Below are positions 51,901 to 60,946 of a stretch of DNA of 64,000 nucleotides, piece after piece (position 1 is the first letter of the stretch; the number at the start of each line of letters is the position of its first letter). The position numbers and the translations under genes were made by a program. The DNA is taken from assembly GCA_040285825.1 (NCBI GenBank), contig JAUPSS010000006.1:868001-932000 (forward strand), read 5' to 3'. A model generated the notes under the pieces. It was not told the DNA's origin and did no database searches. It saw only the letters and a list, made by a program, of their open reading frames with translations. The DNA is from Eukaryota sp. TZLM1-RC. Taxonomy: Eukaryota; Metamonada: BaSk clade.

Positions 51901-54802
51901 TCACGGTCTTGCCTTACTTCATGATGGAAGGGTTGTTTCATGGGGTAAAGCTAACCATAATGCTCTTGGTTATTCCTCCAGTAACGTTCCTGATGATGTG
52001 TACTTAGACGATGGTGAGATCACTGTTCCAGAATATTCGGATAGTGAGGAAGAATTTGGGTTCTCTATGCACGAAACATATCACTACAAAGTCATCCCAC
52101 ATTTGCCAAAAATTAAGGCTGTTTCAGCCGGTAATCATTATTCCCTATTTGTCACTGAAGAAGGGAAAGTTTTAGTTATTGGTAACAATGATAAAGGTCA
52201 AATAGGTCTAGGAGGTTTGAAGAAGGCTAAGGTTTTAACTGAAGTTCCGAACATCCGGGATGCTTCTGGTGTGAGGACATTTGATAATTCTTCCGTTATA
52301 GTTTCTAATGGAGAACTTCATGTTGCTGGAGACCTTGGAAATTATTTCTTTGGAGAACCTTGCACGACTTTTACCAAAATTCCAGAGGTGACGTACACCC
52401 CTGCCTTGGATTACTCAAATTTGGGTTTTGTTGAACCAAAAGATATAGACTATTCTCAAGACGAAGTTAGAATTAGTTATTTAAATAGAATTAGATTATT
52501 AGGTTTTGGGGAATTCCACTATTTTGATTGCAAACAGAATTATTGTAAGCGTCGTTCAGAATCCATTGTTAAACTTGCAATATGTGAAGATTTTGTCACC
52601 AAGTATATATTGGAAGATTATGTGATTGTATGCAATTCTATAGGACAGTATTTTGTAGCAAACAGTTCTGACCAATTAGATTTTCATCACATCACGGGAT
52701 TGGATAATGTGAATGTAAAATACTTTTGCTGTTCATTCAGTGATTTCGGAAATTCTTTTTCTTTAGAAATTTGTGAAATTCTTGCATTAACTATTGACGG
52801 TACTGTGTTCATTTTTAAGCTCAACAAGAAAACAGCCTTACCTACTGCCGATGCTCAATTAATGTCTGAAATTTCCAGTGTTAGGCAAATGACATTTCAA
52901 TCGGGATGTTGTGCATTTGTCACTTTTGATGGTTCTCTATATTATTGGAATAGAAGTGATCCTCAGCACACAATTGTTCGTCACCCAACTTTGCATAACG
53001 TCAAACATGTGGCAATTGGGAGTCTTTCCTACTTCCTCAATCCAACATTGGTCGTCTTAAATGACGGAACTTTACTAGGTTGGGGAACGCTTGGTTTTGA
53101 CAAAACAATTCCAATCGAAACTCCTGTTATTATTGATGTCCCTCCAATGGAATACGTTGCAGTCTCAGAAGACCATGCTGTATGTTTAACCAAAGAAGGA
53201 ACTGTTTATACTTTTGGAAGAAATATGTATGGTAAATGTGGAGTTAATTCAGGTGAGGAGTTCATTATGCCAACCTTGTTGCCATTTGAAGGGGTTGATC
53301 ATGTAGCAGTTGGCTCACAGTGTAGCTTCTTCATCAAAGATGATATAATTTATCGATGTGGGTACCAACCTGTCTCTATCAGTGAAAATTCAAATGAGTT
53401 TGTCCCCATTGCCTCCTTCGCCAATGGACACTTTTTAAAGGATTTGGGTAGAGCAATTGAGCAGGGTGAAAAGTCAACATGTAGTCCCGAAATGCATGAC
53501 AATGACATTGAACTAAATGATGAATCTCGAATCCACAAATTTGAAAGTGACACAGAATCTACAGAGCTTGGAGAACCTCAGCCAACTCTTGATGACTCTG
53601 CAGCCAATGAATCTGTAGTTGATGAAGTAGAATCTAATCAGCATGTTGAGACTCAGCCAACTCTTGATGACTCTGCAGTCAATGAATCTGTAGTTGATGA
53701 AGTAGAATCTAATCAGCATGTTGAGACTCAGCCAACTCTTGATGACTCTGCAACCAATGAAGCTGTAGTTGATGAAGTAAAATCTAATCAGCATGTTGAA
53801 ACTCAGCCAACTCTTGATGACTCTGCAGTCAATGAATCTGTAGTTGATGAAGTAGAATCTAATCAGCATGTTGAGACTCAGCCAACTCTTGATGACTCTG
53901 CAGTCAATGAATCTGTAGTTGATGAAGTAGAATCTAATCAGCATGTTGAGACTCAGCCAACTCTTGATGACTCTGCAACCAATGAAGCTGTAGTTGATGA
54001 AGTAGAATCTAATCAGCATGTTGAAACTCAGCCAACTCTTGATGACTCTGCAACCAATGAAGCTGTAGTTGATGAAGTAGAATCTAATCAGCATGTTGAA
54101 ACTCAGCCAACTCTTGATGACTCTGCAGTCAATGAATCTGTAGTTGATGAAGTAGAATCTAATCAGCATGTTGAGACTCAGCCAACTCTTGATGACTCTG
54201 CAGTCAATGATGTAGTTGATGAAGCGGAATCGCCAGAGCATGTTGAAACTCAGCCAACATTTGATGACTCAGCAGTCAATGATGTAGTTGATGAAGCGAA
54301 ATCCAATGAACAAATCGAAAATAAACCGCGGGTCCAGGATCTTTCAATTTTGTCGTCGGTGACTAATGTTATTTGTGAATCTGGGGATTGCCTCAATCCG
54401 TTACTGGGCCCCAAAAACTCTGCAATTAAGAAAGAGCTAGACCAGCAATCTCCCAAACCTGAAAATATCGAATTTTTTGGTCACTTAAGGAAACGTGGAA
54501 AAATATTCAAAACTTGGCGGCAACGTTGGTTTGTTTTGAAAAATTCCACATTGAGCTATTTTGGAAGCTTGGATGACAAAACACCCAAGAACGTGATTTT
54601 CCTATCTCATAATTCTAGTGTTCACCATATTTCTACTGATTTGTATAACTCTTTCAAAGCAACCAAACCTCAAAGTCACTATTTTGTTGTGAGTTCGACT
54701 CCTGACAGTCGTTTGTTTGTGTTGGAAGCAGAAAGTGAAACTGATTGCAATATTTGGATCAGGAAAATTCGTCAAGCAATTCCATCAGATTACAGTTCTT
54801 AA
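45902..54802 (+). CDS. Giant RCC1-propeller protein with acidic 25-residue repeats and PH domain
   Basis: A 2966-codon frame without interruption. Residues 1-330 are degenerate RCC1-like blades. 347-671 are 13 tandem acidic 25-residue units. About 760-2540 are three related RCC1 modules of ~720 residues, the third incomplete; their shared blade DHAICLTKEGTVYTFGSNKH begins near residues 982, 1701 and 2423. 2567-2814 is a second acidic repeat block (8 full and 2 degenerate units). 2856-2962 is a PH domain (FFGHLRKRGKIFKTWRQRWF, then a DSRLFVLEAESE strand and a final WIRKIRQAI helix); the basic first loop suggests phosphoinositide binding. Likely a large membrane-recruited scaffold or GTPase regulator, by inference only. 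No signal peptide or membrane segment. No introns apparent. Confidence 0.88.
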   Translation: MSTIFKPTCPVSLLISEGACALLTNNWTIVPLEYSASRSHHKIHLTQQFHVVETEDHMYLALQPRCIEGSFVCHAVSLPCISSTKISMFASMEEYIYAISSNNILHQIDLVDLTSCEFSLPFKPKQLEVGYGKIFLVSTEGDLCSLNARNGKITNEPVNQVASFALGADFSLFVTFDRKLHVLDMFHRRSTQINDIDGVTHVSVFGNNVVCATDSHVNLFELFNTDASTVKMLLSCPIADFSGPISDVFATSTGFYVVSNAVFFAKLPEAPSDFVCDTIKFNQILLFDCNNKAQLVTQNLYSQQCFAVGEASTTASKFHKPIENQKSLNPPNEFFQDQTPATVHDLAANESVVDEVESNKHVETQPTPDDSAANESVVDEVESNQHVETQPTPDDSAANESVVDEVESNQHVETQPTPDDSAANESVVDEVESNQHVETQPTPDDSATNEAVVDEVESNQHVETQPTLDDSAANESVVDEVESNQHVETQPTLDDSATNESVVDEVESNQHVETQPTPDDSATNESVVDEVESNQHVETQPTLDDSATNESVVDEVESNQHVETQPTLDDSATNESVVDEVESNQHVETQPTLDDSAANESVVDEVESNQNVETQPTLDDPAANESVVDEVESNQNVETQPTLDDPAANESVVDEVESNQHVETQPRGHGLTSNETKVYKTDASEEVQTQAIVVGAGIKNNSSTNTSFSCSNCAKSPYESSDSSKESDLEDDLDLNNNDVLCFDNMSVENSQFCSEVHENHGKHLSYQNKLCKGDLFFHVLDHACFMQFRHHRKRIPLKCNVEKFFLTEKGPIIKTDSKHYYWNFKYADDIKSVELEHYQGLDNLDIITFTHFPLSSDGTVYVPKRDEDGYFEENAFVPSEVLVNIRQISACDELAAFVTYDGYVWIWNREVGEIFKHKQLQHVSQISVSSSQGLVVLNDGTLLGWSSHQECGFMPSGVEEIPIEIPVVIDVPPMEYVEVSQDHAICLTKEGTVYTFGSNKHGKCGVNSDDDFVTPTLLPFRNIDHVAIGEDNSYFIKDDEIYACGERDGLLRKSKDSCASFKPAFSVSTGPELKVSQLLKQPWDKEVNARLVREANIGINRIAFDNWGNLLYVNAEGKLLAKGDNNNNVLGICKTSESSFTQVVNGNNVTDVFMVSGASFFKTQSGQILACGNGEKLAIPSTKDENGNFVSEIKVAVPFEDVAGAKFFSGDSGNVSVLFQDGKCGIIKSGLGLMYPKVLASSSITMITSNGNSDWFVKEDGSVYRASPDLRRIVGLSKVVSLSVSDFSGLALLNDGCVVTWGRCTFNFESGAEEIDLNFDGLSTPSLYTSEDANGFGSNYSDFFVICDLPKIKAIAAGNFYSLFVTEEGKVLVIGNNDQGQIGLGGLKKATVFTEIPNIRNASGVKAYKDSSVIVSNGELYITGDLGKYFFGEPCTTFTKIPEVTYTPALDYSKLGFVEPKDIDYSQDEARISYLNRIRTNGDLDYTIVLNENEFVFNHKSNHGKMTLKFPNIHRVFASENYPVFSTKDLTYFVVMINHQDSEEVYQKILGLDAFEVKKFVYSTQLFLCLDIIGNAYRISEELEVQELTQLKNVRQISLFESSAAFVTGDGFAWLWDLGNYSVTNEQLVCHPYLHNVKQVAIGNLGYDHHFHLVVLNDGKLLGWGNAKRLGFSNDEWDKIPMEFPVLIDVPPIEYVAVSGDHAICLTKEGTVYTFGSNKHGKCGVNSDNDIMTPTLLSFHGVDHVAIGKSNSYIIKDDIIFACGKQHGIFARTLPLHQFKPIISLLTGSKATLLVRYESDWSIEENSLILKNSMYNLDRIAQLNDRLVYVNNEGKVLGMGSQYYYQLGLGHREKPTAFTQIPLCYSIQSVYATQHFTFFKTSEGEVYACGTDLNVFKALTPGVRIEKNQKVVVNLGNLGSFHGVCNVLSDNVIFLNGSATLYKDDSQSVELLSDVVQMVVSGDKSVWFLSSSGHVYRYSKSLKRIVGLSRVVLISVSETHGLALLHDGRVVSWGKANHNALGYSSSNVPDDVYLDDGEITVPEYSDSEEEFGFSMHETYHYKVIPHLPKIKAVSAGNHYSLFVTEEGKVLVIGNNDKGQIGLGGLKKAKVLTEVPNIRDASGVRTFDNSSVIVSNGELHVAGDLGNYFFGEPCTTFTKIPEVTYTPALDYSNLGFVEPKDIDYSQDEVRISYLNRIRLLGFGEFHYFDCKQNYCKRRSESIVKLAICEDFVTKYILEDYVIVCNSIGQYFVANSSDQLDFHHITGLDNVNVKYFCCSFSDFGNSFSLEICEILALTIDGTVFIFKLNKKTALPTADAQLMSEISSVRQMTFQSGCCAFVTFDGSLYYWNRSDPQHTIVRHPTLHNVKHVAIGSLSYFLNPTLVVLNDGTLLGWGTLGFDKTIPIETPVIIDVPPMEYVAVSEDHAVCLTKEGTVYTFGRNMYGKCGVNSGEEFIMPTLLPFEGVDHVAVGSQCSFFIKDDIIYRCGYQPVSISENSNEFVPIASFANGHFLKDLGRAIEQGEKSTCSPEMHDNDIELNDESRIHKFESDTESTELGEPQPTLDDSAANESVVDEVESNQHVETQPTLDDSAVNESVVDEVESNQHVETQPTLDDSATNEAVVDEVKSNQHVETQPTLDDSAVNESVVDEVESNQHVETQPTLDDSAVNESVVDEVESNQHVETQPTLDDSATNEAVVDEVESNQHVETQPTLDDSATNEAVVDEVESNQHVETQPTLDDSAVNESVVDEVESNQHVETQPTLDDSAVNDVVDEAESPEHVETQPTFDDSAVNDVVDEAKSNEQIENKPRVQDLSILSSVTNVICESGDCLNPLLGPKNSAIKKELDQQSPKPENIEFFGHLRKRGKIFKTWRQRWFVLKNSTLSYFGSLDDKTPKNVIFLSHNSSVHHISTDLYNSFKATKPQSHYFVVSSTPDSRLFVLEAESETDCNIWIRKIRQAIPSDYSS
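46940..47914 (+). repeat. 75-bp coding tandem repeat, 13 units (block 1)
   Basis: Thirteen head-to-tail 75-bp units encode NESVVDEVESNQHVETQPT plus linker residues such as PDDSAA. Units are almost identical in DNA, differing at a few fixed positions (AAN/ATN, TP/TL, NQH/NQN). Length stays a multiple of three. The antisense strand is also open across the block because of the unit's composition. Confidence 0.95.
53600..54343 (+). repeat. 75-bp coding tandem repeat, 8 full and 2 diverged units (block 2)
   Basis: The same unit as at 46940-47914, about 5.7 kb downstream, with AVN as an extra variant and two shorter, diverged final units (AVNDVVDEAES, AVNDVVDEAKS). Near identity of units between the blocks suggests recent transfer or gene conversion between them. 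Confidence 0.95.
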
Positions 54803-56092
54803 TTTTAGCTATTGTTTTTCTCAATATCTGTCTTCACCAGTGAGTTTTTGTTTTTTGGTGTGTTGTATTTATAAATTTTTTCAAAGTTTAAAATTTATTT
54901 CAAAAAATCATCATTGGATTTTAATATTAATTCTGATATATTTAAATATTTTATGGGGAAACAAAACAAAACAAATTAAAACACATAAGAAACAAAATTC
55001 TCCACGCCAACTCTTGATGAATCCAAAAAAATTATAAAGTTTAATTAAAAATAAAAATTAGTTTGATGAAAATTATAAAGTTTAATTAGTTTTTAAATTA
55101 TAAAGTTTGGACATCATTAAACTCAAGTACTTGGGAACCCTTCTGTACAAAGCGAAAATGATACGATCTTTCCATAAATTCCCTGCAAAATTCTTACCAC
55201 TTGAGCGACATAAATTACCAAAATCATTGAGAAAATTTCAAGACAGACTGTCCAATGTTGCCAAAAATCGAAAAGGCAAAAGGAATAAAGGAAAACCTCA
55301 ATTAAAAGTTCTTATTTAAATCATTTTATATTTCAGTATACTTATCTCTTTTACGATCTTCAGCCTTGTTTGAATGACCATTAGTACTAGGTAAAACATC
55401 ATCACAATAGCTAAAAGCAAAGGGACTCTGTAGTAAAATCAACAACAACTTGAGTGGAATCCACAAAAGGAGCAATTAAATCACCTCGATGTGAATTAAA
55501 CAGATAATGATCACTATAATGCTTCAACACAGGTTCTACTTTGCAACTAAAATTGTAACACTTAAACATGTCATGTGTCAAATCATGAATGGCATTATGA
55601 AGAACTGACCGATATTGAAGAAATTTCTTAAAACTTACAAAATGACGGAATTTGGCAGTAGGTTTTTCGTTACAAATACAAACAGTTTATCCAAAAGACC
55701 ACTTGAATACAACCCTTATCTCAACCGCATGATTTGTGTCCTAGCTTCATTTGTTAGTGAAGACCAAATGACCTTGGTTGCTGATATATTAAGCTAGTGC
55801 AATTCTGGATGTCTGATAAAATGGCAGCAAAGACAAGCTTATTGATATTAGTTACACTTAGTCGTTGTAAAAAACTCTAAGACTTCAAAACCAATTAAAA
55901 CAGACTGATGTTATTTCACAACAACAGAATGAAGATTAGTCAAAGATCTCGATGGTACAGAATGCAAACTTGAAGGACAACACTTATTCCACCCATCAAT
56001 AGGTAGTTACAGCTCCTTCTTTTCGAGCGAAATTAATACCGTGGATGTTTGCAAGAAAAATGCCTTGAGAAACGCTCAATCTGAAGTATCCT
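54221..56092. repeat. Tandem duplication, copy 1 (3' end of giant gene plus downstream)
   Basis: The 1872 bp from GAAGCGGAATCGCC (54221) to 56092 recur from 56093 to about 57893 at very high identity. It includes the last part of acidic block 2, the PH domain, the 3' flank, a minus-strand RT fragment and the beginning of a plus-strand RT fragment. Copy 1 alone has about 70 extra AT-rich bases at 55023-55094, themselves made of repeated TTATAAAGTTTAATT. Confidence 0.9.
55095..55740 (-). pseudogene. RT element 3' fragment (subfamily F), duplication copy 1
   Basis: Minus strand; same region and subfamily as 13066-13790: the tail (RKFCREFMER-like region), a damaged endonuclease core (near 55430-55500) and the zinc motif (55600-55690). 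Broken by frameshifts. Its counterpart is at 56890-57545. Confidence 0.75.
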
Positions 56093-56854
56093 GAAGCGGA
56101 ATCTCCAGAGCATGTTGAAACTCAGCCAACACTTGATGACTCAGCAGTCAGTGAAGCTGTAGTTGATGAAGCGAAATCCAATGAACAAATCGAAAATAAA
56201 CCGCGGGTCCAGGATCTTTCAATTTTGTCGTCGGTGACTAATGTTATTTGTGAATCTGGGGATTGCCTCAATCCGTTACTGAGCCCCAAAAACTCTGCAA
56301 TTAAGAAAGAGCTAGACCAGCAATCTCCCAAACCTGAAAATATCGAATTTTTTGGTCACTTAAGGAAACGTGGAAAAATATTCAAAACTTGGCGGCAACG
56401 TTGGTTTGTTTTGAAAAATTCCACATTGAGCTATTTTGGAAGCTTGGATGACAAAACACCCAAAAACGTGATTTTCCTATCTCATAATTCTAGTGTTCAC
56501 CATATTTCTACTGATTTGTATAACTCTTTCAAAGCAACCAAACCTCAAAGTCACTATTTTGTTGTGAGTTCGACTCCTGACAGTCGTTTGTTTGTGTTGG
56601 AAGCAGAAAGTGAAATGATTGCAATATTTGGATCAGGAAAATTGGTCAAGCAATTCCATCAGATTACAGTTCTTAATTTTAGCTATTGTTTTTCTCAATA
56701 TCTGTCTTCACCAGTGAGTTTTTGTTTTTTGGTGTGTTGTATTTATAAATTTTTTCAAAGTTTAAAATTTATTTCAAAAAAATCATCATTGGATTTTAAT
56801 ATTAATTCTGATATATTTAAATATTTTATGGGGAAACAAAACAAAACAAATTAA
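56093..56854 (+). pseudogene. Duplicated PH-domain tail of the giant gene
   Basis: The second copy of the giant gene's 3' end. It starts inside the acidic repeat (EAESPEHVETQPTLDDS) with no promoter or start codon of its own and runs through the PH domain. One base is lost near 56614 (GAAACTGATT became GAAATGATT), so the last ~22 residues, including the C-terminal PH helix with its Trp, are replaced by unrelated codons up to 56854. Most other codons are unchanged, so the duplication is recent. A shortened PH protein is conceivable only if an upstream start is used. Confidence 0.85.
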
Positions 56855-56889
56855 AACACATAAGAAACAAAATTCTCCACGCCAACTCT

Positions 56890-57545
56890 TGATGAATCCT
56901 TATAAAGTTTGGACATCATTAAACTCAAGTACTTGGGAACCCTTCTGTACAAAGCGAAAATGATACGATCTTTCCATAAATTCCCTGCAAAATTCTTACC
57001 ACTTGAGCGACATAAATTACCAAAAACATTGAGAAAATTTCAAGACAGACTGTCCAATGTTGCCAAAAATCGAAAAGGCAAAAGGAATAAAGGAAAACCT
57101 CAATTAAAGGTTCTTATTTAAATCATTTTATATTTCAGTATACCTATCTCTTTTACGATCTTCAGCCTTGTTTGAATGACCATTAGTACTAAGTAAAACA
57201 TCATCACAATAGCTAAAAGCAAAGGGACTCTGTAGTAAAATCAACAACAACTTGAGAGGAATCCACAAAAGGAGCAATTAAATCACCTCAATGTGAACAG
57301 ATAATGATCACTATAATGCTTCAACACAGGTTCTACTTTGCAACTAAAATTGTAACACTTAAACATGTCATGTGTCAAATCATGAATGGCATTATGAAGA
57401 ACTGACCGATATTGAAGAAATTTCTTAAAACTTACAAAATGACGGAATTTGGCAGTAGGTTTTTCGTTACAAATACAAACAGAATTATCGAAAAGACCAC
57501 TTGAATACAACCCTTATCTCAACCGCATGATTTGTGTCCAAGCTT
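56890..57545 (-). pseudogene. RT element 3' fragment (subfamily F), duplication copy 2
   Basis: Minus strand, nearly identical to 55095-55740. 57283-57510 shows the zinc motif CICNEKPTAKFRHFVSFKKF and the LHNAIHDLTHDMFKCYNF block. Inactive. Confidence 0.8.
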
Positions 57546-57789
57546 CATTTGTTAGTGAAGACCAAATGACCTTGGTTGCTGATATATTAAGCTAGTGCAA
57601 TTCTGGATGTCTGATAAAATGGAAGCAAAGACAAGCTTATTGATATCAGTTACACTTAGTCGTTGTAAAAAACTCTAAGACTTCAAAACCAATTAAAACA
57701 GACTGATGTTATTTCACAACAACAGAATGAAGATTAGTCAAAGATCTCGATGGTACAGAATGCAAACTTGAAGGACAACACTTATTCCA

Positions 57790-58188
57790 CATCAATAGGT
57801 AGTTACAGCTCCTTCTTTTCGAGCGAAATTAATACCGTGGATGTTTGCAAGAAAAATGACTTGAGAAACGCTCAATCTGAAGTATCCCTCCTTGATGACT
57901 CCACATGGTACAAACGAATAAAAATATGCAAGTCCTTTGAAAGAATTGAAATCGTTAATGGTCGTCGTGAAAAGACTGCTATGAATTTTATTGATGATTT
58001 TGAAAAATTTGTAGAAGGAGGAATCAGCTTTTCGATCGTTGCTTGTGGTTAAATTGTTTTTACCATTTTTCAAATCAATTCCTAAAATGATTTCGAAAGC
58101 TTTAATGTCTGTCAGTACACATTACGAAGACATCGCTGCTGTAAGGTTTGATGGTGTGGAAGCTTGTTTTGAAGATATTGACTTTTAG
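57790..58188 (+). pseudogene. RT element 3' fragment, plus strand
   Basis: Codons around 57830 (INTVDVCKKN) resemble the VVDVVSVDVCKN part of the endonuclease domain. 58045-58188 matches the C-terminal end: KSIPKMISKALMSV, then ACFEDIDF and a stop, like KSIPTMISKALLAI and ACLEDIEY in RT element A. The part between is poorly matched. A 100-codon frame (57750-58052) crosses it by chance. Confidence 0.6.
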
Positions 58189-58912
58189 ACTGTGGCTTTG
58201 AAAATAAATTAAAATACAGAAGAAAAATGAAATCCAGATTCAAAATAATTGCTGAAAGGAACACTCTGATCATCAATAATGAAATCAGCAGGCTTTTTAC
58301 CAATCTATAATCATTTGGACATATTTAGAGAAAGACTAATTTGATAAAAATATAGAAACCATGATTTTATTGAAGATACACAACTCGATCATATTGAACT
58401 TGTATTGATCAAACACAGTGTGTTGTCAAACTACCACTCTGTACTCCTTTGATGCCCAAAATGAAAACGAAATGAGAAAGGTAACGTGTAGGAAGTCACT
58501 TCAAAAAAACTTCTATGAATCACATTTCTATTTCCTTTCAAATACTTACCAAGAATGAAAAAAAACTTCGTGTTTAAAAAATGTGGTGTGATCTAATAAG
58601 TAGATATGGTAAACCAATGTGATCATTGAATAAAATTCATGTAGTTCAGGTAGATTCGTAAAGCTAACTTAAAAAAGACATACATTGGTTGATATATTGG
58701 AGAAGACATGCAACGAGTGAAGCATTTTCAGGAATTACGTCAGTAGAGCAGCATTTTTTTGAACTTTGAATCAAATGGTGAATTCGCATGACCCCTTAAA
58801 ATCTGTGAATAATAAACAAAATACTTATGAATAAAAAAACTTCAATTATATCAATGACCCAATACAAAATAAGGATTTATGGGTCAAATTCAACAAAGAT
58901 AATTAGGCAAGC
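58189..58912. other. Gap without recognisable gene
   Basis: AT-rich sequence between the RT fragment and the convergent 3' end of the kinase gene. I see no ORF, repeat or RNA gene that I can support. Confidence 0.5.
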
Positions 58913-60619
58913 TCAATGTTGATCCCTTCCAGACACCCAAACTATTGAATTTGCAATCAATAAATGACCATCTGTGGAGCTTTGCCATCCACCAAAATAA
59001 CCACTATCAATACTATATCCCACTGAAGCAAAATCCACCACTCTACTTTTGTTAAATTGTCTCTTCAAAACTAGAGGATCTCCATTTTTCAAAGTGGCAA
59101 CAGTTTGAAATTCAGGAGTAATAAAACTGTAGTGTGCACCATAAACACAAGAAAAAGACTTGACTGATTTCATAATTAAATCATTCTTCTTGTAACGACC
59201 TAGTCCAACGACAGAATCGAAAAATTTGCAACAACTCAAACCCTTAAACGCTCCATATTTAAAATCACCCCTAATGTTGTTTCCAAAACAACTGAACAAA
59301 ACCAAACCTTTACCAGCTTTTACAATTTTTTCAAGTAGTGTGGCTTGGACAGGTAAACCAACATTGTCATAAACAAATGCATCAAAATTGTAAATGCTGA
59401 TTGAATTTGGTTCATCAGTAGAAAAAATTTGTACCTCAAGATGGGGCCAATTTTGAAAAAATCCTCTCTTCAGTGTTTGAGAAATATCATCATGGAACCT
59501 GACATCCACCCACAAACAGACCTTAATTAATGAAAAACTTGGCTGAATTTGTTGGTCATTTCTTTGAACATATCGTTTTAATACTTCGTTTTGATTATAT
59601 AATTCCTCAACAATAGCATGTAAATTTAGAATTTCAATATTAAGCTTTTCTAATTGTTGACTTTGACCTTTAATTATTTCAGACTGTTGACTGTTCAATT
59701 CCGCTAATTTCTGATTTTCTTGACTATTTGGATGCAAATCGGATAAAGAATGATCATCAGGACTGCGATTTTTCTGTTTATTCACAATTTCAAATTGACT
59801 GATCAAATCATTCAAAACCTCCAAAATTCGGTTAATACTAGGCCTGTTTGATGGATAATTATCCATGCAGTTATTGATAATATTTTGTAATGATACAGGA
59901 GTTGTTTCATCAAATGGTAACTTAGTACCATTATATTTGGCTCCTAATAAAGCTATTTGAGAGTTGATACCCTCAAAGGCGATTTTATTTGTAAGTAATT
60001 CATATAGAATTATCCCTAGGGAGTAGACATCACTTTCTTGGGTTGAATTGTTATCAAAGGCTTCCAAGGCAGCATATTTGGGCGTCATGGCATTAATGGT
60101 TTTCAGGGTGGCTGTTTCAGCAATAATTTTAGAAGTTCCAAAATCAGAGATTCTGGGGCGACCATCAACCATAAGAATGTTCTGGGGCTTTAAATCTCTA
60201 TGGATAAAGTTGTTCGAGTGAAGAAATTGAAGAGCAGAGGTAATGGAGATCGCGTGTGAAAGCGACCTGCGAGATATAGGGGAGGGTGTGTGGAGGGAAG
60301 AAGAGGCACGATCCATGACAATACCCATTTTACCGTCGAGGTAGGTAACTCCATAGACGCGGATAATGCCAGGATGGTTGAGGAGAGATAAAAGTCCGAG
60401 TTCCTTCTTAAGGTTGGTCTCCCCTTCGTTTGTAAGAGCGACAACTTTAATGGCAACGAAGTGGGAGAACCACTGAGCGGCGAAAACAGTAGCGAAACCA
60501 CCACGCCCGATCTCTCCGTTGACAATGTCAATGGTGATTTCATTGGGAGGTATTTCTCGGCAGGGGAAGAAGGAGGCAGAGGACATGTTGGGGTCAAAAC
60601 AAAACTCCTTGAGGAACAA
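58913..60619 (-). CDS. TKL-like protein kinase with coiled coil and GATase1-like domain
   Basis: A 568-codon frame. Residues 30-275 form a complete kinase domain: glycine loop GRGGFATV (38-45), VAIK with Lys58, HRDLKPQN with Asp142, DFG at 159-161, an ALE variant of APE (184-186), SDVYSLGIILYELLT and the NRPS motif with its Arg. Overall style is tyrosine-kinase-like/RIPK-like Ser/Thr kinase. Residues 295-355 are Gln/Leu/Glu-rich, a likely coiled coil. Residues 364-566 resemble class I glutamine-amidotransferase/ThuA-type folds: KVCLWVDVRFHDD, AGKGLVLFSCFGNN, VATLKNGDPLVLKRQ and the closing LLIANSIVWVSG. Such domains can bind ligands without amidotransferase activity. An ATG 36 bp downstream (60583) is an alternative start. 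All catalytic kinase residues are present. Confidence 0.85.
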   Translation of the reverse strand: MFLKEFCFDPNMSSASFFPCREIPPNEITIDIVNGEIGRGGFATVFAAQWFSHFVAIKVVALTNEGETNLKKELGLLSLLNHPGIIRVYGVTYLDGKMGIVMDRASSSLHTPSPISRRSLSHAISITSALQFLHSNNFIHRDLKPQNILMVDGRPRISDFGTSKIIAETATLKTINAMTPKYAALEAFDNNSTQESDVYSLGIILYELLTNKIAFEGINSQIALLGAKYNGTKLPFDETTPVSLQNIINNCMDNYPSNRPSINRILEVLNDLISQFEIVNKQKNRSPDDHSLSDLHPNSQENQKLAELNSQQSEIIKGQSQQLEKLNIEILNLHAIVEELYNQNEVLKRYVQRNDQQIQPSFSLIKVCLWVDVRFHDDISQTLKRGFFQNWPHLEVQIFSTDEPNSISIYNFDAFVYDNVGLPVQATLLEKIVKAGKGLVLFSCFGNNIRGDFKYGAFKGLSCCKFFDSVVGLGRYKKNDLIMKSVKSFSCVYGAHYSFITPEFQTVATLKNGDPLVLKRQFNKSRVVDFASVGYSIDSGYFGGWQSSTDGHLLIANSIVWVSGRDQH

Positions 60620-60946
60620 AAATTTAAAAATAGAGAGTCATTTGTCATTTATTAGATTGATAATAAATTCATTGAACAAAACGAAATGAAACTAAGCCAA
60701 ATGAGTAAACTTCACTTATTTCACCTGATGTGACTCCGTCACCAATTAATTGAAGTGCCAAATCTGATTGATTGAAATGAATATTCATTGATTTTCCATA
60801 AATTATGATTGTGTGTTATAGCCAAGGCTAAGCCTGGTAGAAAAGAAAAGAGGTGCATCTATTCAAAAAAAGGTTCAACTAATCATCACCAAATCTTCTC
60901 TGAATCTTTGACCGGGGGTCCTAAAGTGACCCAAAGCATTGAGTTG
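60620..60946. other. 5' flank of the kinase gene
   Basis: AT-rich sequence between the kinase start and the segmental duplication. Promoter elements must be here, but none can be identified with confidence. Confidence 0.4.

Larger units (their letters stand above)
56093..57893. repeat. Tandem duplication, copy 2
   Basis: Counterpart of 54221-56092, shorter because it lacks the ~70-bp AT-rich insert. The outer boundary is near 57893, where copy 2 continues into plus-strand RT sequence that copy 1 loses at the junction. Copy 2 therefore keeps the ancestral right flank. Confidence 0.9.
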
